A stretch of DNA of 64,000 nt from Aquarana catesbeiana (GCF_042186555.1 NC_133333.1:220226757-220290756), one strand, 5' to 3'. Shown: positions 1-11,292, numbered from the stretch's first letter. Notes: generated from the sequence alone by a model not told the origin. A program made the numbers and translations.

Positions 1-900
1 TGCAGCCGCACCAGCGCCCATAGTCCTCCGCCGCTGCTGCGCCTCTGACACTATGTGCAAACAGAGTGGCAGCTGCCTGCTAATGCTGAGACTTAGCTGC
101 TTGCTGCAGAGAGAAGAGAGTAGGAACACTAGTGGCCGGGCACCCTAGGCAGAAGTGCGCCCTAGGTTGCTGCCTAGTTTGCCTAGTGGTAGCACCGACC
201 CTGCACACACACATAGACATGTGAACGCACACCCCAACACACAAACGCCCATCATGACATGGAAACACATGTAGATGTGTGTTGATGTACATTAGCATAC
301 AAAGTGCATTGAAATGTGCATTAAAAGAAATACATGGTAATGCGCATCTGCATGGAATTTGATGCATTTTTTAACCCATTCAACAGGAAACCGCATCGCT
401 GCAAAGCAGAAAAGGGGTGTTGGGCTTTAGAGGTCAGGTGACCTTTGACCCCTGACACTCAGGCTGAAGAGTACATAGGAGAAAAGTCATGGTCAGCCTG
501 CAGGATTCTGATTAGTTCACATTCTTGTAGTAGCCCTGCCATGACCGGTTCTCTTTCTCAGTGGTTTGTAATTGGTGATCTTCTATTGGAGAACCCCCTG
601 GCAGTAGATGTGGCTTCAGCACTCTGATTGGCTGGAGGAACTGGCTCTGACAGTCAGATGGTGTGTGTGGACTGCTGTGCCGCGAATTTGAATTTCTTGC
701 ATCCCTCGTTGTCTTATGTCACTCTATCAGGACCTTAGTATGATGTCTGGTCTGAAATCTCTACCTATGCTGTGCCGTGAGTGGGGCCTAATCAGGAGGC
801 AGGGCATGGTCACTCATTCCCTTAGTGGGCAATAACAGGACAAGTTTTCCAGATTCCTTCACACAGGTGAGATCATTACTGCACTGATTTTACACTGTTA
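1..900. other. Non-coding flank, no gene recognised
   Basis: No element with clear ends and no convincing coding frame is seen. Positions 190-350 are rich in CA/TG and ACAC/ATGT words, resembling a degraded CA-rich repeat, which explains the stop-free minus-strand frame there. The remainder looks like low-copy intergenic DNA. Confidence 0.5.
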
Positions 901-902
901 AA

Positions 903-1456
903 ATGGCCATACATTATACAATTTTCTTATTCCTGTAGGTTTACATTCGACTATGTAAGGATGGGCGAACGGTTCGGCCCGAGCATGAATTCGGGCTGAA
1001 CATTGGCTGTTCGGAAGTTCTCTGAACAACTGAATTTTAGGGTCGTTCAACCGTTTGTTCGGGCCACCGAACGACCACAATGCACTGCGCCGCCACACAG
1101 TGCATTGAAAGCCCTGATTGGCTGAAGCAATGAAAGCTTCACCCATTTAGGGCACAGAGCACCCCGTAGCCATTGTATGCCCAATTACTTGCATATAAGC
1201 CTTCAAAATGGGCACTTTTGATTTTTCACGTTCGGGTCCCATAGATTTCAATGGGATTCCTCATTCTGAACTTTCCCAAAGTTCGAAAGTTCTGGTGCAA
1301 ACCGAATAGGGGGTCATTCGGCCCATCCCTACAACTATGTAGTGCAAGGGCCTGCCTGATTGCATACAAATTGAAAGTGTTTAAGTTTAATCTCATATTA
1401 TTTATGGTTTTGGTAAATCTAAAGGAAAATTGTATAATGTATGGCCAGCCTTACTG
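903..1456. mobile_element. Palindromic MITE family A, copy 1, split by a hAT-like insertion
   Basis: The ends are inverted copies of each other: GGCCATACATTATACAAT near 905 and ATTGTATAATGTATGGCC near 1435. Removing 958-1333 leaves about 180 bp built as one large imperfect palindrome. The same sequence (ACTATGTAGTGCAAGGGCCTG, GGTAGATCTAAA) recurs at 2613, 2822, 4960, 5146, 9360, 10112 and 21747. It encodes nothing, so it is a non-autonomous DNA transposon of undetermined superfamily. Confidence 0.75.
958..1333. mobile_element. hAT-like MITE inserted in family A MITE
   Basis: A 376-bp insertion with imperfect terminal inverted repeats: AGGATGGGCGAACGG at the left, TTCGGCCCATCCCT at the right. 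It is flanked by the 8-bp direct repeat ACTATGTA (950-957 and 1334-1341), and ACTATGTAGTGC continues the host MITE. An 8-bp duplication points to hAT. Because TGTA also extends the inverted repeat, a shorter 4-bp duplication is possible. No transposase is present. Confidence 0.75.
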
Positions 1457-1517
1457 ATAATCATGTCCTGCCAGGGATCTGCTGTATGGCTGGTGATATT
1501 CCCCATCTGGCAGAGAA

Positions 1518-1984
1518 TTAAAGTGATTGTAAACATTCATTTTTTTTTTTTTAAATAACAAAAATGACTATACTTACCTGCTCTGTGCAATCGTTTTGCA
1601 CAGAACAGCCCCGATCCCCTTCTTCTGGGGTCCCCACGAGTACTCCAGGCTCCTCTTCATCGGGTTATCCCATGGAAAGTCGCTTTCCCTGGGGGCACCA
1701 GTGCTTCCCGCTGCTGCATCCATTGACACAGACAGCGGGACTCGGCCCTGTCCCCCACTCCCATGTCACAGCTTTTGATGGGCAGCAGTGGGAGCCAATG
1801 GCTCCTGTTGTTATCAATCAATAAGGAGAGAGACAGTGGCTGGAGCCGCTGCACTCTTGCACATCGCTGGATCAGATCGGGGTCAGGTAAGTAAAAGGGG
1901 AGGGTCTGGGGGGAGGAGCTACAGCACAGAAGGTATTTCACCTTAATGCATTGAATGAATGAATTGAATGAAAAATCACTTTAA
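1518..1984. mobile_element. TTAA-flanked MITE, AGTGATTGTAAA family
   Basis: TTAA at both ends with inverted termini AGTGATTGTAAA (left) and AATCACT (right). TTAA duplication is characteristic of piggyBac-like elements. The inside has a poly-T tract and a GCTCTGTGCAATCGTTTTGC segment that recurs near 50918. A related, better-preserved copy lies at 39720-40231. Non-coding. Confidence 0.7.
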
Positions 1985-2612
1985 CCCCTTCTAGACTATA
2001 GCACCATTTGCCGGTAGACGTTAAACCTTTGGTGCCTGCAGTCACCCTCCTTCCCCCACTGGGGTCCGCTCTGTACTTAGAAAACAGTTTGATGGCCTGG
2101 TTGTAGAACATTGTCATAGTGTGTGTATAATCTCATATGATACATCTGAATTATTTCTTTTGATGGGGGAAATAATTTACTCACTATACGGGGAAGAGAT
2201 GCCCCTTTCCCTCTGCTGCCTCTAGGCATCAGCCTACTCTGCCTAATGGGAAGTTAGGGTCAGCTGATTTTGAATTCACAGACTGACATGTGGACAAGGG
2301 TAAGCTGGCTATACACGCTACAATCTGGTTGTAGAATCTCTGTACAATTTCCTTAAAGGTGAAATAAATCCAAAAATACCTCTGTTTCAAAGGCCCAATG
2401 CCCACGAGGTCCTTCACCCATGTGGGAATCTCCTCCCCAGATTCTTCCAGGTGCCAGTCTTTGACCACCTTGATGACATCAATCTACAGACGTGCAGGAG
2501 TGCAGTCACACACAGGCACTGTGCTGGAATGCAAAGTGAGCTGCACATGCACAGTTCAGTTTTCATTTTACAGAGGTAGATAAGTGTATTTTATTGTGGA
2601 GGAGACATTTCA
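1985..2612. other. Degraded repeats, no gene
   Basis: A half copy of MITE family A lies at about 2306-2357 (GGCTATACACGCTACAATC). It breaks off at TTAAAGGTGAAAT, which may begin a small TTAA-type insertion ending before the next family A copy at 2613. Nothing coding is seen. Confidence 0.4.
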
Positions 2613-2894
2613 GCCATACACTGTGCAATCATATTGTACAATCTCTGTTTGGTCTGACAAAACTATGTAATATGAGGACAGACCTAAATAATGGATTTGA
2701 TTTGTATCCAATCAGGCAGGCCTTTGCACCACATAGTTGATGGTAGATCTAAAAGAGAATGTACAATCAGCTTGTGTGGTGTATCAGCCACCTTTAAAAC
2801 AATAGATCCAGTTATTATGAAATCAGGCAGGCCCTTGCACTAATCTAATCTAAATGAGATTGTACAATCAGATTGTATAATGTATGATCAGCCT
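2613..2894. mobile_element. MITE family A, one full and one half copy
   Basis: Positions 2613-2790 form a full ~180-bp copy running from GCCATACACTGTGCAATC to GTGTATCAGCC, with the internal TCAGGCAGGCCTTTGCAC segment. Positions 2822-2894 are a second copy holding only the right half (GATTGTACAATCAGATTG, ATGTATGATCAGCC). Confidence 0.7.
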
Positions 2895-3491
2895 TACATT
2901 TCTTGTTCTCCTCTTATGTTTGTGTTCTCTGTGTGGAATATGGAGAAATCTGACAGATATGCAGCGGGTACTGAACGGTCCTTGCAGCGGCCTGTCAGGA
3001 CTGTGAGTGACCCTGTAATAAGAACCAATGTAAATTGTGCACTGCCTCTCGGGGCAGTGCGGTTAGAGTGGGAGAACACAGTGATTTTTACTAGCATATA
3101 TAGCTGCTGGCAATAATCGCATGCCAAAATTCCAACATGCTGGTTGTACCTAGGTTGTTCGATGGATCGACTTGGGTACAATCAGCCTGCTCATAAATGG
3201 TTCGAATCTCGGCCGGTCCCTGCACAGGACAGACTCCGGCTGAGGACAGGACAGACTGCGGCTGAGTAAATCAGTGGCAGGCTCAGAGCCGGCTGACAGC
3301 TATCAATAACATCAGCGCAGCAGGCATAGGCAGGTGCTGAGACTGAGACTGATGTGGGGTGGCTAACAGGGGACAGCAGGAGGACTAGTCCCAGCGGCAG
3401 CATACATGCCAAGTGTACCATATCCATTACAATATACTCCCACCGCACTGACCTAACTATCCTGTACCTCCCGATCTACAATCTTAAACCA

Positions 3492-3541
<50 letters not shown>

Positions 3542-3918
3542 CATTGGTCCGTCAGCCTTCCAATCTGCAGTGCCCGATTTTCCTTGATCTAGCAAGCCAC
3601 ATCTCTGCTGAGAGCTGTTATTGATTGCTAGGACCGCCAGCATCCTAGCAACCAATTACGTCATATGTGTGCCCGCCCCCTGCAGAGTGCTTCTCTTTTC
3701 AGCTACTGTCTTCTGCTTGCTGACTACAGGGCCTTGTAGCAACACTCCTTGTTGTCGGCAGGTCACGGGACCTTGCCATCTTCCCTGCGGCCATCAGATC
3801 CCGTCCAGCTAGCAAGACACAGTGTCAGCAGGTCAGTTCCAAAATCAAATCAAAATGATTGGGGGGGTGACGCCATGTTTTGCCGCACCAGGAGACACCA
3901 CCCCTAGTGACGCCACTG
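2895..3918. other. Low-repeat stretch with AT microsatellite, no gene
   Basis: No transposon ends or coding exon recognised apart from the AT tract listed separately. Frames here are short and lack any recognised domain. Confidence 0.4.
3494..3539. repeat. (AT)n microsatellite
   Basis: An uninterrupted run of about 23 AT dinucleotides. Confidence 0.97.
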
Positions 3919-4310
3919 GGTCTGGGTGGGACCAACTTGGAAAGCAGGTATGGAGGGCATTTTCTGCATATTTAGAGGCGAGGTCTGGGTGGGACCAACT
4001 TGGAAAGCAGGTATGGTAGGCATTTCCTGAATATTTATAGGCAGGGTCTGGGTGGGATCAATTTGGAAAGTAGGTATGGTGGGCATTTCCTGTATATTTA
4101 GAGGCAGAGACTGGGTGGAACCAACTTGGAAAGCAGGTATGGAGGGCATTTTCTGTATATTTAGAGGCGAGGTCTAGGTGGGACCAACTTGGAAAGCAGG
4201 TATGGAGGGAATCTTCTGCATATTTAGAGGCGGGGTCTGGGTGGGACCAACCTGGAAAATGGGCACAGTGGACATTTTCCCTAATTTAGGGGCTATTGGT
4301 GGGGTTACCA
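3919..4310. repeat. 63-bp minisatellite, about 6 units
   Basis: The unit begins GTCTGGGTGGGACCAACTTG and recurs every 63 bp (3921, 3984, 4047, 4110, 4173, 4236), decaying after about 4260. Because 63 is divisible by three and the unit lacks stops in one minus frame, it gives a 21-residue repeated 'protein', which I read as a by-product of the repeat. Confidence 0.92.
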
Positions 4311-4957
4311 GTTTCCCGGAATCAGGACCCTAATGTTGGTAAGTATGCAGCTGTGTGCCAGTCCCATACAGGTGAGATCTGACCAGTGTCTGGATGTGAC
4401 AGGTAATCCAGTAAAGTGAAGACACTGCTCCAGGTCAGCCCACCTCTCTAGCCCCCCAGTCCATACAAGGAGGTGCTGGTCCAGTTCTCAAGCCTTAGGG
4501 TACTTTCGAATAGAAAAGTGGGTGACCGTACTCAAATGTATGAAAAGTGCAAACAGATTTATTGGTAATCCATCTATACAAAGACATCAAAGCTACAGCA
4601 GGCAGAGAACAGAGTTAATGCGTTTCATGCTACATGCGCTTAATCATATCTCATGTAGCGTGAAACACGTCGACTCAACGCTGTAGTCTTTTAACATCAG
4701 TGCTGAGAAAAAGGACTGTCCCTTGAAGTCGCGGGCAGTCAGCATTTGACCTGTACTGAAGAAAGTTTATTCTGGGTCCTGAGGGCCACAATCCTCCATT
4801 GAGGCCCCTGTATCACGATTGTGTGTTTTTCCCCCCAGTCATCAGATTTGGCTTTTTGGGTTTCAGCTGTCGGGTATGAAGGACATTGGTGGCTGTGAGA
4901 CACTACAGACAGTTCTTATTGTGACAACTTTGATACATCAGGTCTATGACGTTTAAA
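4311..4957. other. Degraded frog repeat containing a long hairpin
   Basis: Resembles dispersed frog repeats with a GCGTTTCA / GAAACACG pair. Positions 4621-4636 and 4652-4669 form a near-perfect 16-18-bp stem with a 15-nt loop (CGTTTCATGCTACATG against CATGTAGCGTGAAACACG). No gene. Confidence 0.5.
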
Positions 4958-4959
4958 GC

Positions 4960-5333
4960 TCACCGCACACATTATATTCTGATTGTGCACTCGCCTTAAG
5001 ATCCACCGAAAACTAGGATCTGCCTGATTGTATACTAAGCAATTGTTAGATTAGTTAGGTCCTCATTTTACATAGTTTTGGTAAATCTAGGGTTGATTGT
5101 TCAAGGATTGTATGATCAGATAGTAATGTGTATAGTGACCCTTGGGCTGTCCATACACTATACAATCAGATTGTATAATCACTTTTAGATCTGTCAGCAA
5201 GTATGTAGTGCAAGGGCCTGTCTGATTTGATATAAATTGATTGGATAGTTTAGTCAGGTCCTTATATTATATAGATTTGGTAGAGTTAAAGTTGATTGTA
5301 CAGTCAGATTGCAACTTGTATGATGGGCCTTAG
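4960..5333. mobile_element. Two MITE family A copies head to tail
   Basis: Copy one (about 4960-5143) and copy two (about 5146-5333) abut at 5144. Both keep the GATTGTA...CAATC ends and the TTTGGTA(A/G)A internal motif. The arrangement suggests an insertion next to an older copy or a tandem duplication; divergence between them argues for independent insertions. Confidence 0.65.
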
Positions 5334-5689
5334 TCCTCCAACCATGGTTAACCACTGCATGACCGCGCTGTAGCCGAAAGACAGCTACAGTGTAGCTCTC
5401 TTATTGGACACCCTCCCAGAACCACTCCCTCCACACGCCCCCTGAGACGCACATCCGGCGCACTCTGTGATTGCTGTGTCCTTAGGACACAGCTGATCAC
5501 AGATCGCAGTAAAGAGCCAATCACAGCAGCCCTTTGCCATGTGATCAGCCGTGTCCAATCACAGCTGATCACATGTAAACAAACTTGCAGCTATCAGCAT
5601 TCTTTTCCTCAGGCACTGTCACAGCATGAGGAGAAGAGAGCCGGTAACTGGCAATTCTGACAGCACACATTCACACTGATTATCAGTAC

Positions 5690-6122
5690 AGCCCCATCAG
5701 TGCCACCTATTAGTGCTGCTTATCAGTGCAGCCTCAACAGTGCCCTTCAGTGCTGCCACATCAGGGCTGCATATCAGTGACTCCTCATCAGTGCCGCCTC
5801 ATCAGTGCTACCTATCAATGCTGCGTATCAGTGCAGCCTCATCAGTGCCACCTTATCAGTGCCCTTCAGTGCTGCCACAGCAGGGCTGCATATCAGTGAC
5901 TCCTCATCAGTGCCGCCTCATCAGTGCTACCTATCAGTGCTGCGTATCAGTGCAGCCTCATCAGTGCCACCTTATCAGTGCCCTTCAGTGCTGCCACATC
6001 AGTGCTGCATATCAGTGATTCCTCATCAGTGCCGCCTCATCAGTGCTACCTATCAGTGCTGCGTATCAGTGCAGCCTCATCAGTGCCACCTTATCAGTGC
6101 CCTTCAGTGCTTCCACATCAGT
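5690..6122. repeat. CAGTGC minisatellite with 119-bp higher-order unit
   Basis: Short units such as GTGCCGCCTCATCA are organised into a 119-bp higher-order unit repeated about 3.6 times (equivalent points at 5805, 5924 and 6043). The array is stop-poor, producing apparent proteins rich in Ile-Ser-Ala that are not genes. Confidence 0.9.
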
Positions 6123-6407
6123 GCTGCATACAGGGGCGGATTAATGCACAGGCTGGTCTAGGCTGCAGCCTAGGGCCCTACGTGTGCAAGGGCCCCCGAT
6201 TGGCCATGATATTTTTATTAATTTATATATATTTATGTATATGTAGAATAAAAACCATGCCTGCGTGTTATACGAATATGCCGATAAATGTTTTTTTACC
6301 AACAGGGGGCGGGGATCGGGCGGTCCGCCCCGGGTGCCACCCATTGGGGGGGTTGTGTGTCAAGCCAGCTGTACCGCCTCTCCTGGCCCTGGGACAGCGC
6401 TGCCAGC

Positions 6408-6750
6408 ATACTTTAAGGTTGAGAAAACATTACTGCCAGCCCTTTCTCATGCACAGCTCCTCATGTGTCACTCTCAATGTAAATGGAAGTCTCTTAATAC
6501 CTCAATTAAAGCCGCTCTGTCTGGCCGCTCTCCTCCTCCCGCTCCACCTCCATCCCGAGTGTAGCCTTTGATTGCAGGAGGGGAGCGGTCATGTGACCGT
6601 CAATGAAAAAGCGGAGGAGAGCAGTCACATGACCGGGTCACGGAGAACGGCGTTAATTGAGGTATTTAGAAGCTTTGATTTACAATGAGTGACACAGGAG
6701 GAGCGGTGTATGAGAAAGGGCTGGCAGTGATGTTTTCTCAACTTTAGAGT
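6408..6750. repeat. Foldback repeat inside the hAT element
   Basis: About 100 bp around 6410-6520 (GTTGAGAAAACATTACTGCC, ATACCTCAATTAA) returns in reverse complement at 6645-6750 (TTAATTGAGGTAT, GATGTTTTCTCAACTTT), separated by about 120 bp, at roughly 80% identity by eye. It is probably a MITE nested in the hAT. Confidence 0.75.
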
Positions 6751-6835
6751 ATTCTTTCCCAGGAGACTGGGGGTCTCCTGGGAGTGCAGGGGGGGCTTTA
6801 TAATGAAAGAGGCCTGTGTGATATGCAGGCAAAGG

Positions 6836-7031
6836 GGTCTGTGTACTATGCAGATGTCTGTGTACTGTGCAGGGAAAGGGGTCTGTGTACTGTGCAGGGG
6901 GTCTGTGTACTGTGCAGGGAAAGGGGTCTGTGTACTGTGCAGGGGGTCTGTGTACTGTGCAGAGGGTTGTGTACTGTGCAGGGAAAGGGGTCTGTGTACT
7001 GTGCAGGGGGGCTGTGTACTGTGCAGGGGGC
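6836..7031. repeat. 19/25-bp minisatellite (GTCTGTGTACTGTGCAGGG)
   Basis: The 19-bp core recurs about nine times, with or without an AAAGGG spacer. The stop-free plus frames here derive entirely from it. Confidence 0.92.
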
Positions 7032-7735
7032 TGTGGGAAGTTTCTTTTTCCTGAAACTTCCCTCTTAATGTTAGGGTGCGTGTTATATGAAAATGAAACA
7101 AAGGCGCCACTCTAAGTGCAGTAAAAAACATGGAGTTTAATAAAACTGTAAAAAGGTACTCACAAAGGTACATAGTGAACAAGCATGTTGGCAAAAGCTG
7201 CCGGATACCCTGGGAGTGAGTCTGGTCCATTTCCTGGATTGCAGTGGTGTCCAATGGACAGGCTGCGCTGATGGATGCTGGCACTTCCTGCCGTTGGAAC
7301 GTATGATTGTTCTGCTGTTGATTATTACTTGCTTTTATGTGCTGCTGCTGCTGTTTATGGTATTTGTATGGCTTTTATTTTATTGGAATATTACACAGCG
7401 TTTTGATTGGTCTCTGTCAGGATGTTGTGATTTTGCCTCAGTTAAACAGGAGCTGCTGCAGACGTTTTTGGCCTAACTGTTGATTTAGAAAGGTAAAATC
7501 TGTTACCAGCTTGTAGGTGTATTTTGAATGCTTTTTTTCTGTGGCAGTGCTGTTTATAGTAGGCTCGTGTCTGAATGTGTTTGGGCTGTAGACCTGAGAG
7601 TTGCACTTGAGGCGTATAATATAGGCCTACCCTTTTACACATGGCACTAAATAATTTATTTTCTGGTAAAGCATGCTTAGGAGGGGGCCACACAAAAAGT
7701 AGCCTAGGGGCCATGACCACCTTAATCCTCCACTG

Positions 7736-9230
7736 GCTGCATATCAGTGCCTCCTCATCAGTGCCGCCTCATCAGTGCTACCTATCAGTGCTGCATATCA
7801 GTGCAGCCTCATAAGTGCTGCATATCAGTGCCTCCTCATCAGTACCACCTCATCAGTGCTGCATATCAGTGCCCATCAGTGCCACCTATCAGTGCTGCAT
7901 ATCAGTGCTGTCTCATCAGTGCCCATCAGTGCCACCTCATTAGTGCTGCATATCAGTGCCTACTCATCAGTGCCCATCAGTGCTACCTCATCAGTGCCAG
8001 CTATCAGTGCTGCATATCAGTGCAGCCTCATCAGTGCCCATCAGTGCCGCCTCATCAGTGCTGCATAGCAGTGCAGCCTCATCAGTGGCCATCAGTGCTA
8101 CCTCATCAGTGCCAGCTATCAGTGCTGCATATCAGTACTGCCTCATCAGTGCCCATCAGTGCTGCCTTATTAGTGCTCATCATTGCCTCATATTAGTGCC
8201 TATCAGTGCTGCATATCATTGCAGCCTCATCAGTGCCGCCTCATTACTGCCCATCAGTGACGCCTCATCAGTGCCCATCAATGCAGCCTATCATTGCCCA
8301 TCATTGAAGCCTATCAGTGCCCATCAGTGCAGCATATAAGTGCCCATCATTGCAGCCTATAAGCGCCCATCAGTACTGCATCATCAGTGCCACCTATCAG
8401 TGCTGCATATCAGTGCAGCCTCATCAGTGTCATCAGTGCCTCCTCATCAGTGCCCATCCGTGCTGCCTCATCAGTGCCACCCCATTAGTGCCCATCATTG
8501 CAGCCTATGAGTTCCCATCATTGCTGCATATTAGTGCCTATTAGTGCTGCATATCAGTGCAGCCTCATCAGTGCTGCCTCATTAGTGCCCATCAGTGCAG
8601 CCTATCAGTGCCCATCATTGAAGCCTATCAGTGCCCATTAGTGCAGCCTATCAATGCCCATCATTGAAGCCTATCAGTGCCCATCAGTGCAGCCTATCAG
8701 TGCCCATCATTGCAGCCTATCAGTGCCCATCAGTGCAGCCTATCAGTGCCCATCAGTGTAGCCTTTCACTGCCCACCATTGCACCGCCTCATCAGTGCCC
8801 ATCAATGCAGCCTATCAGTGCCCATCATTGAAGCCTATTAGTGCCCATCAGTGCAACATATAAGTGCCCATCATTGCAGCCTATAAGCGCCCATCAGTAC
8901 CGCCTCATCAGTGCTACCTATCAGTGCTGCATATCAGTGGAGCCTCATCGTTGTCATCAGTGCCTCCTCATCAGAGCCCATCCGTGCTGCCTCATCAGTG
9001 CCACCCCATTAGTGCCCATCATTGCAGCCTATCAGTTCCCATCATTGCTGCATATTAGTACCTATTAGTGCTGCATATCAGTGCAGCCTCATCAGTGCTG
9101 CATCATTGAAGCCTATCAGTGCCCATCAGTGCAGCCTATCAGTGCCCATCAGTGCAGCCTCATCAGTGCACATCAGTGTAGCCTTTCACTGCCCACCATT
9201 GCAGCCTATCAGGGCACATCAGTGAAGAAG
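7736..9230. repeat. CAGTGC minisatellite, right block, with 524-bp duplication
   Basis: Degenerate CCCATCAGTGCAGCCTATCA-type units continue the array interrupted at 6131. A segment of about 245 bp at 8328-8570 is repeated at 8852-9096 (shared: ATAAGCGCCCATCAGTAC, GCCCATCCGTGCTGCCTC), an internal duplication at 524-bp offset. Confidence 0.9.
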
Positions 9231-9359
9231 AAAAATTACTTATTTGCAAAATTTTATAACAGAAAAATTACAGTCAGTGCCCAGTATTGAAGTGGTTAAT
9301 GGGGGAATCTGACTGGTTGCTGCCAGCAATACTGACAATTTTCTCTTTAGTCGCTTTAA

Positions 9360-9557
9360 GACCCTTAATACACGTTACAATCCAACCAAACAATCTGTTT
9401 ACAATTAACTTTAGATCTACCAAATCTATATAACACGAAAACCTACCTAAACTATCAAATCAATTTGTATCCAGTCTGGCAGGCCCTTGCACTACACAAT
9501 TGTAGGTAGATCTAAAAGAGATTGTATAATCTGATTGTATCGTGTATGGATGGCCTT
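9360..9557. mobile_element. MITE family A copy
   Basis: Runs from CCCTTAATACACGTTACAAT to GATTGTATCGTGTATGGATG with the diagnostic GGCAGGCCCTTGCACTAC and GGTAGATCTAAA segments. Slightly longer than other copies through small insertions. Confidence 0.7.
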
Positions 9558-10111
9558 AGACAGACAGCCACTCTATCAGATGTTCTCAGACGTGACCCAC
9601 AAACATAAACCTGGAATTCAGTTCTTTCCACAAAGTATATCTGTTGCCCCCGGAATGGCATTTTGTCGTAGACTGACCTCCGGGCTGGATTCTGATTAAT
9701 ATTCTCCTCTGGATCTCTGGCGACTCCCGTCAAATCTTCTCCCGTTTAATGGCTCGTTTGGCTGATTTGTTTGGGTTTTATCGTCGAGTTTTCACTTGGC
9801 TCAGCAAAGCTTGTAAAATGTCCGTTCAGCCGGCCATTAAAAAACACTAATTATCAGACGGCTTCTGCTAAATGAGGGTCGTATCTGGAGAACTGAACGC
9901 AGCAGCCAATCACGTAGCAGCTTTCACTGTGTGTTTATTTTATTCCATACACTGGAAGTGGGATGTCTGATTGGTTGGTGCTAGTTGGCACATCATCGCT
10001 CTCTGCTGCACTGGGGGATGCCAGTCGGTTTGAGGATTTGGTGATTCTGGCACAATGCAGATTGGCATCCAGAGCATTTCCTGCCCTTTATGTTCCCCCC
10101 TTAAATACTTT
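9558..10111. other. Low-repeat island, no gene
   Basis: Balanced composition, no terminal repeats or minisatellite. AT-rich words such as CACTAATTATCAG (near 9846) resemble homeodomain sites, making it a candidate for conserved non-coding DNA, but nothing can be shown without comparison. Confidence 0.35.
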
Positions 10112-10272
10112 GACCATACACTATGCAATCTCCTTTAGATCCTTCAAGAACTATGTAGTGCCTGATTGGCTGCAGATTGATTGGATAAATCAGGTATGCC
10201 CTCATATTACATTGCTTTGTTAAATTACAAATAGATTGTATGGTCGGATTGTAATGTGTATAGTGACCCTTA
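10112..10272. mobile_element. MITE family A copy
   Basis: ACCATACACTATGCAATCTC at the left and GATTGTAATGTGTATAGTG at the right, with TAGATCCTTCAAGAACTATG inside. Diverged, about 160 bp. Confidence 0.65.
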
Positions 10273-10391
10273 GGCTGGGTCATCATAATGCCGAGGTGAC
10301 TGGCACACATAGAAGCAGCTCCCTGCAGACTGTTCACACCACCATTATCTGCCGCCTCTGCCTTTCAGCCCTCGATCACCATACTGTAGAG

Positions 10392-11292
10392 CAGTGGTCT
10401 GAAAACTGCGGCCCGGGGGCCAGATGTGGCCCTTTGCTTGCTTTTATCCGGCCCTTGGGGCAATATTCCATCCACTGACACCAACTATTGGGCATGTGAC
10501 CCCCTATTGATACCAACAATGAGACATATGTCCTTCCAATGATGGGGCACAATTCCTCCCAATGACACCAACAATGGGGCCCAATTCTTCCCACTAACAA
10601 CAAGGATGGGGCATCATCAATTCATTCCACTGACACCAACAATTGGGCATGTATCCTCCTATTGATACCAACAATTGGACATATGTCCTTCCAATGAAGG
10701 GGCACAATTCCTCCCAATGACACCAACAATGGGGCCCAATTCTTCCCACTAACACCAATGATGGAGCATTATTCCATCCACTGACACCAACAGTTGAGCA
10801 TGTATCCTCCTATTGATACCGAAAATGAGACATATGTCCTTCCAATGAAGGCGTACAATTCTTTCCAATGACACCAACAATGTGGCCAAATTCTTCCCAC
10901 TAACACCAATGATGGGGATTTTTCCATCCACTGACATCAACAATTGGGCATGTATCCTCCTATTGAACCCAACAATTGAACATATGTCCTCCCATTGAAG
11001 GAGCACAATTCTTCCCATTAACACCAACAATGGGGCATCATCAATTTATTCCACTGACACCAACAGTTGAGCATACCGTATGTCCTCCTACTGACACCAA
11101 TAAAGGGGCACAATTTCTCCTAATGACAGCAACAATGGGGCACTATTCCAACCACTGACACCAGAGATGAGGCATTGTTTACTCCCACTGACACCAGGAC
11201 ATTTTACTACTCCCACTGGCCTCAGTCCGGGCCCCCGCAGAGTCTGAAGGACAGTATACTGGCCCTTTGTTTAGAAAGTTTGGAGACCCCAG
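10392..11292. mobile_element. hAT element (901 bp) with internal minisatellite
   Basis: The left end CAGTGGTCTGAAAACT is an imperfect inverted match to the right end AGTTTGGAGACCCCAG, and both flanks carry the 8-bp duplication CTGTAGAG (10384-10391, 11293-11300). The ends match the Charlie-type hAT pattern. Nearly the whole body is a roughly 150-bp minisatellite (TTCCATCCACTGACACCAAC recurring near 10467, 10621, 10772, 10924, 11047). No transposase. Confidence 0.85.

Larger units (their letters stand above)
6131..7735. mobile_element. Non-autonomous hAT element, 1605 bp, in minisatellite
   Basis: Ends CAGGGGCGGATTAA (left) and TTAATCCTCCACTG (right) are inverted repeats, flanked by a perfect 8-bp duplication GCTGCATA (6123-6130 and 7736-7743) that is itself a piece of the host minisatellite. 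This fits hAT. The inside holds a foldback (6408-6750) and a short minisatellite (6836-7031). No DDE or BED-type transposase frame is found. Confidence 0.88.
5348..9299. mobile_element. TTAA-flanked element with minisatellite body
   Basis: Bounded by TTAACCACT (5348) and AGTGGTTAA (ending 9299), giving TTAA duplications and a CCACT inverted end. The right end carries CAGTGCCCAGTATTGAAGTGG, recurring near 58230, and relatives occur at 28090, 31108 and 55637. The body is a CAGTGC-rich minisatellite split by a 1.6-kb hAT. No transposase is encoded; TTAA targeting suggests mobilisation by a piggyBac-type enzyme (inference). Confidence 0.65.

Noticed and set aside
3904..4149. Minus frame with a clean 21-residue repeat
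   Set aside because: A consequence of a 63-bp minisatellite, which decays at the right with no domain.
5713..9230. Many overlapping plus-strand frames rich in Ile-Ser-Ala and Cys-His
   Set aside because: They are translations of the CAGTGC minisatellite, present in all frames, with no start context or domain.
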